Assembly (NCBI GenBank): GCA_003650185.1
Contig: QMOF01000031.1
Location: forward strand, 1-14,301
Direction: 5' to 3'
DNA length: 14,301 nucleotides
Source: Chloroflexota bacterium
GTDB taxonomy: Bacteria; Chloroflexota; Dehalococcoidia; UBA2247; RBG-13-53-26
The position numbers and the translations under genes are program-made. Positions 1 through 6,842 of the stretch are shown piece after piece (within the stretch, counting starts at the first letter, position 1; each line of letters opens with the position of its first letter). A model generated the notes under the pieces. That model was given only the letters and a program-made list of their open reading frames with translations, was not told the origin of the DNA and made no database searches.

Positions 1-493
1 CTGAAGAGGAGGGAAGAGGCCCTGGCGATGGCTTGGTAACGGATATGGAGGGGCTCGAAACCCTGAGTGGGCCCCCCGGACCCGGGTCCATCGAGTGAGA
101 GCGCAGCTCCTCACCTTCCTCCGCAGGCCAAACCTGCCGCAATGCTATTCCCCCGACTGGTGACCCACGCTCCTAGCAGCCTGTCCGAGTAACCCCGATC
201 TCGTGCCTGAGCCAGCCCGTTTTTTCGTCCCCGTCAGCTTTGGCCCAACTATTGCTTGGAAACACTCCTAGTGGAGTGTTTCCAATACTTCGTTGGCCCG
301 TCTGGCCTTGGCAAGTATCTTCTGCACCGGGGTTGTCCGGGCAAATAGTTTGGGGTCGGCGTTGGAAAGGGGTCCTTCTACATGCCTGGGGGCCGTGGAG
401 GTTGAGCGAGAGTGTGATTGTGGGCGCAGCGTGTAGATCATTGCTGTGCCGGGGCTGTTTCCGGCTGGCTGTCCTATGGGGCACCCCATCAAA
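1..493. other. Gene-free left edge, with possible C-terminal tail of an upstream gene
   Basis: No reading frame here looks like a real protein; the open frames on both strands are low-complexity and have no recognisable motif. A rightward gene could end inside the first bases. Frame 1 stops at 37-39 after a tail ending in LAMAW, and frame 3 stops at 96-98 after an acidic, glycine-rich tail. Neither can be confirmed without the sequence to the left. The stretch carries a perfect 12-bp palindrome GGACCCGGGTCC at 78-89, a small GCAGG/CCTGC hairpin near 124-138 and a T6 run near 220-225 that lacks a strong stem before it. It also holds the 13-bp hairpin at 256-285, listed separately. Confidence 0.5.
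256..285. repeat. Perfect 13-bp inverted repeat (hairpin, TAGT loop)
   Basis: TTGGAAACACTCC (256-268) is exactly mirrored by GGAGTGTTTCCAA (273-285) around the 4-base loop TAGT. No run of T follows on either strand, so it is not a classical intrinsic terminator. It could be a second transcription end signal, a protein-binding palindrome or a copy of a dispersed hairpin element. It lies 208 bases to the left of the start of the terminator hairpin at 494-522. Confidence 0.6.
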
Positions 494-522
494 CAAAATA
501 GCCGCCCGAGGCGGCTATTTTG
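494..522 (-). terminator. Intrinsic terminator of the nfn operon (possibly bidirectional)
   Basis: A perfect 13-bp stem is seen: CAAAATAGCCGCC (494-506), loop CGA (507-509), then the exact reverse complement (510-522). It begins 22 bases past the nfnB stop in the direction of transcription. Read leftward, the GC-rich core is followed by TATTTTGTTTG, a U-rich tail. The A-rich 5' arm and T-rich 3' arm make the structure symmetric, so it could also stop rightward transcription. Confidence 0.8.
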
Positions 523-543
523 CAGGGGTGTCTAAAGCTCTTC

Positions 544-1971
544 CTACTTGAGGCTCTTCAGATATTCGTCTATTGCCGCAGCGGCGCGTTTGCCTGCACC
601 CATAGCGCTGATCACTGTGGCGGCCCCGGTGACCACGTCGCCGCCAGCCCATACGGCAGGCTTGCTGGTCTTGCCAGTCTCCTCGTCGGCAACCACCGTG
701 CCCCTGCGGGTGGTCTCCAGGCCATCGGTAGTAGAAGGCAGCAGCGGGTTTGGGGTGGTGCCCAGTGCCACTACCACTGTATCCACATCCATGGTGAACT
801 CGCTGCCCTGTTTGATCACGGGCCGGCGGCGTCCACTTTCATCCGGCTCGCCGAGTTCCATCTCGTAGCACTCCATCGCCTTCACCCAGCCCTGGTCGTC
901 GCCGATGAACTGCTTTGGATTGGTGAGGAGTTTGAATATGACCCCCTCTTCCTCGGCGTTCTCCACCTCTTCGGCGCGGGCGGGCATCTCGGCACGCCCG
1001 CGCCGGTAGACAATGGTCACCTCCTCGGCGCCCAGCCTGAGGGCGCACCTGGCCGAGTCCATAGCCACGTTGCCACCACCTATCACCGCCACCCTGCGCC
1101 CCACCCGGATCGGGGTATCGTACTCGGGGAAGAGATAGGCCTTCATCAGGTTGGTCCTGGTGAGCCATTCATTAGCGGAGTAGATGCCGTTGTAGTTCTC
1201 GCCAGGGATGTTGAGGAACATGGGCAGGCCGGCGCCGGTGCCCAGGAAGACTGCGTGGTAGCCATCCTGGAGCAGCTCATCTACCATGATAGTCCTGCCC
1301 ACCACGGAGTCGAGGTAGATGTCCACGCCCAGAGACTTGACGTAGTCTACCTCCGCCTGCACGATGGCCTTGGGTAGCCTGAACTCCGGAATGCCGTAGA
1401 CGAGCACCCCTCCGGCCATGTGAAGCGTCTCGTAAATGTCCACCTTGTGCCCCATCCTGGCCAGGTCGGCGGCTGCAGTGAGTCCCGCCGGCCCGGAGCC
1501 AATCACGGCCACCTTCTTGCCTGTCGGCGGCGGCAGCACCGTCTTCATCCTCGCCTCCGGTGGCTGGGCCAGCTCCCAGTCAGCGATGTAGCGCTCCAGC
1601 CGGCCGATGGCCACCGGAGCACCCTTCTTGGCCAGGGTGCAGACCGCCTCGCACTGCGTTTCCTGAGGGCACACCCGTCCGCAGATAGCTGGCAGGTTGT
1701 TCTTGGCCTTGAGCACGCGCACTGCCTCAGGCATGTCACCATTACGTATTGCCCTGATGAATCCCGGTATGTCAATGCCTACCGGGCACCCCTTCGTGCA
1801 GCCGGGCTTGGCGCAGTCGATACACCGGTTCGCCTCATAGATGGCCATCTCATGGGTATATCCCTGGGCCACCTCGTTGAAGTTCCTCGCCCGGACCCGG
1901 GGCTCCTGCTTGGGCATGGCCACCCGGTTAAGGTCTATCTTCTTCTTTTCGGGTTTCTTTTCTTCAGCCAC
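544..1971 (-). CDS. nfnB: NADH-dependent ferredoxin:NADP+ oxidoreductase, large subunit (NfnB / GltD-like)
   Basis: The 475-residue cytoplasmic flavoprotein belongs to the glutamate synthase small-chain family. In Nfn complexes this subunit binds FAD and two [4Fe-4S] clusters and bifurcates electrons between NADPH, ferredoxin and NADH. Seen: N-terminal cluster-binding cysteines C50, C53, C58, C62 and C97, C101, C107, C111; a first Rossmann motif GSGPAG at 158-163; a second dinucleotide motif GGGNVAMD at 298-305 followed by VYRRGRAEMPA (321-331); and a C-terminal FAD motif AGGDVVTGAAT (442-452). The start is the GTG at 1971: GGAGG lies 8 bases upstream, and the longer frame to 2100 overlaps nfnA too far. 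GTGGCTGA joins this start to the nfnA stop (8-base overlap), indicating translational coupling. No glutamate synthase large subunit is nearby, so a GltD role is less likely. Sulfide dehydrogenase SudA is the alternative name. Confidence 0.9.
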   Translation of the reverse strand: MAEEKKPEKKKIDLNRVAMPKQEPRVRARNFNEVAQGYTHEMAIYEANRCIDCAKPGCTKGCPVGIDIPGFIRAIRNGDMPEAVRVLKAKNNLPAICGRVCPQETQCEAVCTLAKKGAPVAIGRLERYIADWELAQPPEARMKTVLPPPTGKKVAVIGSGPAGLTAAADLARMGHKVDIYETLHMAGGVLVYGIPEFRLPKAIVQAEVDYVKSLGVDIYLDSVVGRTIMVDELLQDGYHAVFLGTGAGLPMFLNIPGENYNGIYSANEWLTRTNLMKAYLFPEYDTPIRVGRRVAVIGGGNVAMDSARCALRLGAEEVTIVYRRGRAEMPARAEEVENAEEEGVIFKLLTNPKQFIGDDQGWVKAMECYEMELGEPDESGRRRPVIKQGSEFTMDVDTVVVALGTTPNPLLPSTTDGLETTRRGTVVADEETGKTSKPAVWAGGDVVTGAATVISAMGAGKRAAAAIDEYLKSLK

Positions 1972-2812
1972 CGACTTTGCCTCCTGCCTCAACTTGCTCT
2001 TGCCAGAGCCGTAATGACTCCTTCTCCTGGTCGATGTAGGTCCGCTGGCGGGCCATGAGGAGGTCCCAGTCCACCTGATGGGCGTCGAAGTCTGGGCCAT
2101 GCACGCAGGTGAACTTTGTCTCGCCGCCCGCTTCTACACGGCAGCAGCCGCACATGCCTGTACCGTCTACCATGATGGGGTTCAGGCTGGCGATGGTCTT
2201 CACCCCGAAAGGCTCCGTAGTCTTGGCAGCGAACTTCATCATGATGGTAGGCCCGATGGCCACTACCATGTCGATCCCGCCCTTCTCCATGAGCTCCTTG
2301 AGGGGCTCAGTAACAAGGGCCTTCCGCCCATAGGAGCCGTCATCGGTGGTCACAATAAGCTCGTCGCTCCACTGCTGCAGGCGCTCCTCCCAGAAGATGA
2401 GCTGTCTGGTGCGTGCTCCCAAGATGGAGATTACCCTGTTCCCCGCCTGCTTCATCGCCCGCGCGATGGGGACGATAGTGGCCACGGCAAAGCCACCAGC
2501 GACGCAGGCCACTGTGCCGTAGTTCTCGATGTGGGTGGGCAGTCCCAGCGGGCCAGCGAAGTTGGCTATGTAGTCGCCCGCCTTGAGCGTTGCCAGCTTG
2601 CGCGTGCTCTTGCCCACCTCCATGAACACCACAGTGATGGTGCCCTTCTCACGGTCCCAGTCGGCGATGGTGAGAGGAAACCGCTCCCCCCTTTCATCGA
2701 TGCGGAGCACCACGAACTGCCCTGCCTGTGCCTTCCGGGCCACGGCAGGCGCATCGATCTCGAACAGGTGTATTTCGGGGGAGAAGTCCTCTCTTCTCAG
2801 AATCTTGAACAC
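1964..2812 (-). CDS. nfnA: NADH-dependent ferredoxin:NADP+ oxidoreductase, small subunit (NfnA / SudB-like)
   Basis: The 282-residue protein is of the ferredoxin-NADP+ reductase type and is the expected partner of NfnB. It carries FAD, an NAD(H) site and a [2Fe-2S] cluster. Seen: the FAD-binding segment RFPLTIAD (44-51), a glycine-rich nucleotide-binding loop AGGFAVATIVPIARA (105-119), and the C-terminal cluster loop VDGTGMCGCCR (215-225) with a further cysteine in FTCVHGP (C236). D216, C221, C224 and C236 fit the Asp plus three Cys ligand pattern known for Nfn small subunits. C223 is an extra cysteine. The start is GTG at 2812, with an excellent AGGAGGAGG 8 bases upstream. Length is normal for the family. 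It is the first intact gene of the unit transcribed from the promoter near 3500. Confidence 0.9.
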   Translation of the reverse strand: MFKILRREDFSPEIHLFEIDAPAVARKAQAGQFVVLRIDERGERFPLTIADWDREKGTITVVFMEVGKSTRKLATLKAGDYIANFAGPLGLPTHIENYGTVACVAGGFAVATIVPIARAMKQAGNRVISILGARTRQLIFWEERLQQWSDELIVTTDDGSYGRKALVTEPLKELMEKGGIDMVVAIGPTIMMKFAAKTTEPFGVKTIASLNPIMVDGTGMCGCCRVEAGGETKFTCVHGPDFDAHQVDWDLLMARQRTYIDQEKESLRLWQEQVEAGGKVGG

Positions 2813-2827
2813 TGGCTATCCCTCCTC

Positions 2828-3332
2828 CTAACTTAGCGTGCTGAGCCTATTCCTCGATTGCTCCCTCTCGCATCCGCTTGACCGCCGAGTCTGTGCCTCA
2901 GTCCCCCCGCACCAGCCGTCTGGCTGGCGCGGCGTTAGGCTAAGGAGGAACAGGCGAGCCTGGGGTTGCGGGAGGGGTTGTCGATACTCTGCTTGTCGCT
3001 GGTGGCAAGAATAATTCTTTTCCGCGCGGGAGACGGTCAGGTAGGACCTCCTGTCCTCTAGACAACACGGCTCCCGCCAGGGGAACAGGGCATTCGCCTC
3101 ACGTTCCCGTACAAGGTCAAGGGCAGCGGTTACCAGGTACACCACGATAGCAGGGGCAAAAAGAAACGGCTGATTCCGATCGAAGCACAAGCCGGTAATG
3201 GCGACGCCGAACGCCCCCAACCCAACAGGGAAAGAAAGCTTCTGTGAAATAGATGGCGGCGAGGGCAAAGGCAGCAGTCAGAACTACTGAGGCTGCACTG
3301 AGGGCATCAAGTGACACTAGATCCGACCTCAC
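2828..3332 (-). pseudogene. Frameshifted small three-helix membrane protein, hypothetical
   Basis: I do not recognise a family. Two overlapping leftward frames look like halves of one protein. The first (GTG at 3332, or GTG at 3317 with GAGG 9 bases before it) gives a hydrophobic helix, SVVLTAAFALAAIYF. The second, one base shifted, continues with VGLGAFGVAITGLC and then FAPAIVVYLVTAALDLV. The join falls near 3228-3240, in a region of short T, C and G runs, where skipping one base restores a single protein with three membrane helices. The tail after REREANA has no clear protein character and runs to a stop at 2828-2830, just before the nfnA ribosome site. It is either a decayed gene, a sequencing indel or chance. 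Its position as first gene behind a strong promoter favours a real gene. Confidence 0.35.
2907..2932. repeat. Imperfect hairpin in the nfnA leader
   Basis: CCGC-A-CCAGCC (2907-2917), loop GTCT and GGCTGG-C-GCGG (2922-2932) form a 10-bp stem with one A/C mismatch. It lies about 95 bases upstream of the nfnA start inside the presumed leader. No U-run follows in either direction. A role in mRNA stability or attenuation is possible but unproven. Confidence 0.4.
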
Positions 3333-3336
3333 CTAC

Positions 3337-3357
3337 GCTTCGGCCCCTGGCCGAAGC
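3337..3357. repeat. Perfect 9-bp hairpin next to the membrane-protein remnant
   Basis: GCTTCGGCC (3337-3345), loop CCT, GGCCGAAGC (3349-3357). It lies about 4 bases upstream of the first possible start codon of the membrane-protein remnant and would be in its 5' leader. It has no U-run, so it is a poor terminator for the ABC genes to its right. It could shield the start region at the RNA level. Confidence 0.45.
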
Positions 3358-3486
3358 CGAACCCCAGCGCTTCGCTTGGTCCAGCCGGTTGACCGGAGCC
3401 CAGCGCATTTGCCGGGGCCTACGCATTGGCCAAGACACCCGTCAACTCTTGACCAAGCTGCTTACCTGCGCCTGCGCTGGTAGTTA

Positions 3487-3516
3487 ATGATACCGCGCGG
3501 TACACGGCTGTGTCAA
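3487..3516 (-). promoter_or_regulatory. Strong sigma70-type promoter reading toward nfnAB
   Basis: Reading leftward, TTGACA (3516-3511, perfect -35) is followed after 18 bases by TATCAT (3492-3487, -10). Transcription would start near 3480 and run through the membrane-protein remnant into nfnA and nfnB. The spacer contains the palindrome listed at 3491-3502, which touches the -10. This arrangement is typical of a repressed promoter. The leader from 3480 to 3332 is about 150 bases, unusually long. Confidence 0.6.
3491..3502. promoter_or_regulatory. 12-bp palindromic operator candidate, TetR-like
   Basis: TACCGCGCGGTA is a perfect palindrome lying inside the promoter spacer and overlapping the first two bases of the -10. 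Operators of TetR-family repressors are often ACCG-NN-CGGT-like palindromes placed this way. No TetR gene is present in the window, so the repressor assignment is inference. Confidence 0.45.
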
Positions 3517-3564
3517 ATCAGGCATTCACCAGACAGCGCGATCAATGGGGCACGATACAGACCA

Positions 3565-4632
3565 TCATGATGATATCCCGTATGCCCTTGCCCTTGACAC
3601 CACTGCGGCTGCTACGCCGAGCATGGCCAGATCCAGGCCTATCAGGACGAGAACGCTTGTGGCAATCTCCGGCCAACCACCCCCCTGCTGGCTTATTTCC
3701 ACCACTGGCTGAATCAGGTAGTAGGTCGGGAATACCTTCGCCACCCACTCCGGTATCTGTGGAAACAGGTAAACAAAGGCGGGAGCAAACAGCAGGATCC
3801 CCCCAAACTTCCACATGGCGAACAGAGTGGTGGTGTCCTTTATCAAGGCACCAGACACAACGCCGATCTCTGATGCCATTACTGTGCCCAGTGCCATTAC
3901 CAAAACCAGCAGTAGCGGCTCCGCGCTGAAGGCCTGGTTCAACACCAGGATCACTATGCCCGTGAACAGGCCGAGACCAAAGCCCACCACCCCCTTGGCC
4001 ACGAAGACTTCCTCGATGGTAGTTGGCGTGGTGACCAGCGCTTCGAGCGTTTTCTTCTCTTTCTCGTTGATCACCGAGATGGCAGGCAGGAAAAGGCCAC
4101 CCAGGAACACCGCCATGAGCACTACAAGTGGAAGCACGCGGTCGTCCCAGGGAATACTCGTCTCGTCTCCGAGACTGGTGCTCTCGATCTGCACAGTCGC
4201 TTCGCGGCCCGACAGTTGCCTTGCCAGGTCGAGAACGGTGGCCCGCAGGATGGCCCGCTCCTTGGCCAGACTCTCTCCCCACGTGTAAGCACTGATCCGC
4301 ACATCCTCTCCCTGCAAGATCGAGTCATCGAACCCGTCGGGCAGGACTATGCCCATATCCACTGCGCCCCTCTGAACCGCGTCCCTGAGGCCGGCCACCG
4401 TGTCGTACTCTTTGGTGACCACCGAAGTGAGATCCGCGGCCATGGTCACCAGCCTAGAGTCCCCTTCGTCCATTACTCCCAGAGTTGGCTTGTCCGTGAA
4501 CAGGTTGCCAAACACCAGACTGACTGCCAGCGAGATGACTATGGGAGCAACGACGGCCCAGATGAAGATGAAGTTCTTCGGGCCTTGCAGCAACTCCTTG
4601 CCCAGCAACACCCCGACACGCCTGAGGCTCAT
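3565..4632 (-). CDS. ABC-2 type exporter, permease subunit 2
   Basis: This 355-residue inner-membrane protein has the ABC-2 permease architecture. One N-terminal helix (about 21-43) is followed by a large extracytoplasmic domain (about 45-165), then five more helices near 167-187, 214-233, 239-261, 271-290 and 324-346. The cytoplasmic stretch NEKEKKTLEALVTTP (189-203) after the second helix is the conserved coupling region that contacts the ATPase. Its ATG at 4632-4630 overlaps the stop of the preceding permease in an ATGA arrangement, so the two are coupled and probably form a heterodimer. It is the last gene of the operon, and no terminator with a U-tract is visible after it. The substrate is unknown; drug, lipid or polyketide export are the usual roles of this class. 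Confidence 0.87.
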   Translation of the reverse strand: MSLRRVGVLLGKELLQGPKNFIFIWAVVAPIVISLAVSLVFGNLFTDKPTLGVMDEGDSRLVTMAADLTSVVTKEYDTVAGLRDAVQRGAVDMGIVLPDGFDDSILQGEDVRISAYTWGESLAKERAILRATVLDLARQLSGREATVQIESTSLGDETSIPWDDRVLPLVVLMAVFLGGLFLPAISVINEKEKKTLEALVTTPTTIEEVFVAKGVVGFGLGLFTGIVILVLNQAFSAEPLLLVLVMALGTVMASEIGVVSGALIKDTTTLFAMWKFGGILLFAPAFVYLFPQIPEWVAKVFPTYYLIQPVVEISQQGGGWPEIATSVLVLIGLDLAMLGVAAAVVSRARAYGISS

Positions 4633-5684
4633 CTGAACCTCCTTCTCAGCGCCAGAATACCTGTGCAGACTATGACCGCCTCGTACCCCAGGAGAATGGC
4701 CAGGTTAGACCACAGGCTTCCCCAACTGCTACCGAAGCCGGCGGCGCGATGTACCGTGTCGACCAGGTAGTATGAAGGGATCACCTCCACCCAGTGTGAC
4801 AAGGTGCCCGGAAGGACTATGGAGAAGCAAGGGATCATCAGGACGATGAAGACAACAACGCCCCAGGCCATCACCGACATCATGTCCCTGGCCACGGAAG
4901 CAATCAGGAAGCCCACCCCCGTGGCCAGCACCGCACCGAGCAGCAGCGCTACCAGCACCACCAGTGGCTCCCTACTCATGCCGCCGACGATCGCCATGAA
5001 CAGCACTGCCTGCGCAAAAGCCAGACTGGTGCCGGTGATGCCCTTGGCCAGAAACAGTTCCCTCATCCTCATCGGTGTCACCAGCAGCGCGTGGATGGTG
5101 CGCCTCTCAGCTTCTTCGCTGATCAGGTTCGCCAACGCAAAGGTCTCGAAGATGATGAGAAACACGGCAAAGAGCGGGCGCAACCGGTCCCGCGGCGGTA
5201 TTTGCATCCCCGCCATGTCCATGCCGACAATCTCCTCTGAAAGCTCAACCGCAGCCTGCTCCCCTGCCTGCAGGTAAGCCAACTCCGTGACGAGGACCTC
5301 GACGCCACCCTTTATTTCCTGTGGTGCATCCGGAGCGAAGTAGAGGTCTATCCGGGCTTGCTCGCCGGTGGCGAGCTTGTCCATTATGTCGGGCGGGAGG
5401 ACCACACCGGCCACATAGCGCCCGTCGGCCACCGCCTGCTTCAAAGCTTCCTCTGACGCAACCTTCTTCAACTCCACGCCCTCCTCCTGCAACTGCTCCA
5501 CGACCGGCGGCACCACGGGCGCATAAAGGCCGACCTCCAGGGTCTCATCCACGGAACCCGGCATGGCGAAGTATATGGCCAGGTATACCACGATGCCGAG
5601 GGCGCTCACGGCGGCGAAAAACCGGTTTCTGAAAAAGAGGCAGAAGTCCTTCCAGACGAGGGCTGCAACGACGCGCAGGTTCAT
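4629..5684 (-). CDS. ABC-2 type exporter, permease subunit 1
   Basis: The 351-residue inner-membrane protein has the same topology as its downstream partner. There is a first helix at about 24-41, a large external domain at about 42-167, and helices near 169-188, 216-236, 241-263, 272-292 and 328-346. The coupling segment SEEAERRTIHALLVTP (189-204) follows helix 2. The late motif IPSYYLVDTVHRA (302-314) matches FPTYYLIQPVVEI in the partner, so the two permeases are paralogues. I place the start at ATG 5684, one base overlapping the ATPase stop (TGATG) with GAGGG 8 bases upstream. A GTG at 5687 is an alternative giving one more residue. Together with the ATPase it forms one export complex. Confidence 0.87.
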   Translation of the reverse strand: MNLRVVAALVWKDFCLFFRNRFFAAVSALGIVVYLAIYFAMPGSVDETLEVGLYAPVVPPVVEQLQEEGVELKKVASEEALKQAVADGRYVAGVVLPPDIMDKLATGEQARIDLYFAPDAPQEIKGGVEVLVTELAYLQAGEQAAVELSEEIVGMDMAGMQIPPRDRLRPLFAVFLIIFETFALANLISEEAERRTIHALLVTPMRMRELFLAKGITGTSLAFAQAVLFMAIVGGMSREPLVVLVALLLGAVLATGVGFLIASVARDMMSVMAWGVVVFIVLMIPCFSIVLPGTLSHWVEVIPSYYLVDTVHRAAGFGSSWGSLWSNLAILLGYEAVIVCTGILALRRRFR

Positions 5685-6547
5685 CACACCAGCCCTCGCC
5701 CCGTGATCCTGATGAAGATGTCCTCCAGGGTGGCCTCTTCACTGTGGACGGTGATCACCCGCTCATGCTCAAACAGGTCCTCGATAGCCCGGGCCGTCTC
5801 CGGGCTGTCCATGGGAATCTCTCGGCTGGCCAGGCTACCGTCGGGGCTGGCCACCTCTGCCCGGAGGGCCCTCTTGCCGTACTGCTGCTTCAGGTTGTGC
5901 GGGGTATCCAGGGCAGCAATCCTGCCCTGGTTGATGAAAGCCACCCGGTCAGACAGCTTGTCTGCCTCCATCATGTCATGCGTGGTGAGAAAGACCGTGG
6001 CCCCCCGCGCCCGCTCTTCCAGTATGACGCCCCGGATAACCTCTGCCGATGCCGGATCAAGCCCATCTGTCGGCTCGTCCAGGAAGAGGATGCGCGGTCT
6101 GTTGACCAGCGCCCTGGCCACCATCAACCGCTGTTTCATTCCCTTGGAGTACCTCTCTACCCGGTCGCTTTCGCGCCCGGCCAGACCGACGCGTTGGAGC
6201 AGGGCGCTGCTGTCAAAAGGCTTGACTCCAAACAGACGGGCAAACAGCCTGAGGTTCTCCTCGGCGCTCATCTGCTCATAGAGGTTGGTGGTCTCGAAGC
6301 AGACGCCGATCTCCGACTGTACCCTTTTGCTGTCCGTGGCGATGTCCAGGCCAAGCACGAGCGCCCGGCCTCCCTGTGGTCTGATCTGCCCAGTCAGCAC
6401 CTTCACCGTGGTCGATTTGCCCGCGCCATTGGGGCCCAGGAAGCCCAGGATCTCCCCTTCAGCCACCTTGAAGCTGATGCGGTCTACGGCGGTCAGTTGC
6501 CCGTAGCGGTATGTCAGGTCTTCCACAACGATGGCGTCTTGCGACAT
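5684..6547 (-). CDS. ABC transporter ATP-binding protein (DrrA/CcmA-like exporter ATPase)
   Basis: The 287-residue cytoplasmic ATPase powers the two following permeases. Seen: Walker A GPNGAGKS (38-45), signature YSKGMKQR (133-140), Walker B ILFLDEPT (153-160), D-loop GLDP (162-165) and switch histidine H190 in FLTTHD. The Q-loop position reads CFETTNLYEQ, with glutamate E85 where glutamine is usual. A C-terminal domain (about 225-287) ends with ATLEDIFIRITGRG, typical of drug and antibiotic exporter ATPases. The start is ATG 6547, with AAGGAG 5 bases upstream. An upstream in-frame ATG at 6613 has no good ribosome site and adds residues outside the family fold. No promoter of convincing strength was found in the 295 bases upstream. 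Confidence 0.92.
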   Translation of the reverse strand: MSQDAIVVEDLTYRYGQLTAVDRISFKVAEGEILGFLGPNGAGKSTTVKVLTGQIRPQGGRALVLGLDIATDSKRVQSEIGVCFETTNLYEQMSAEENLRLFARLFGVKPFDSSALLQRVGLAGRESDRVERYSKGMKQRLMVARALVNRPRILFLDEPTDGLDPASAEVIRGVILEERARGATVFLTTHDMMEADKLSDRVAFINQGRIAALDTPHNLKQQYGKRALRAEVASPDGSLASREIPMDSPETARAIEDLFEHERVITVHSEEATLEDIFIRITGRGLV

Positions 6548-6842
6548 TCCGTCTCCTTTCAGCCAGGTCCACGCGGTTCTGCTGCCAGCCTTGAACATGG
6601 TACTGCATGACACGGCGCAGGTATAGCCGGAGTGTACTGCGGCGCAGCCGACATTCGCAGCGGCCTTCTACACAAAAAGGATGAGACCGGGCATGGACCG
6701 ACTGTCAGTAGCGGGAAGGGGGTATTTCTGTGGTTTCTTGCGGGACGAGCACCAGGCAGCAGTTGGACACCTGTCAGCAGCCCGAAGTATCAAGTGCCAG
6801 GAACACGGACTGGGCGAGCGGGGTTGCTGCCCCGCCCGGTCC
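6548..6842. other. Intergenic stretch between the ABC operon and the lipoprotein gene
   Basis: No gene is supported. Next to the lipoprotein stop there is a hairpin at 6815-6838 (core GCGGGG/CCCCGC, loop TTGCTG, extended by two further pairs after one mismatch) without a U-run; it may reduce read-through. The leftward promoter of the ABC operon should lie here, but I see only isolated -10-like boxes (TACACT, TATACC) without matching -35 boxes. Read-through from the lipoprotein gene is therefore possible. Confidence 0.4.

Noticed and set aside
173..496. Leftward open frame of 107 codons in the left edge
   Set aside because: It has no recognisable sequence, its start falls within the terminator hairpin and it spans the 13-bp inverted repeat, so it is unlikely to be coding.
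520..1377. Long rightward open frame (285 codons) opposite nfnB
   Set aside because: It lies on the opposite strand of a gene with clear flavoprotein motifs. Its His/Gly/Ala-rich sequence has no domain and is a GC-driven shadow.
3563..3572. Palindrome CATCATGATG at the end of the ABC permease gene
   Set aside because: It is short and AT-rich, overlaps the stop codon and lacks a stem or U-tract, so it is probably chance.
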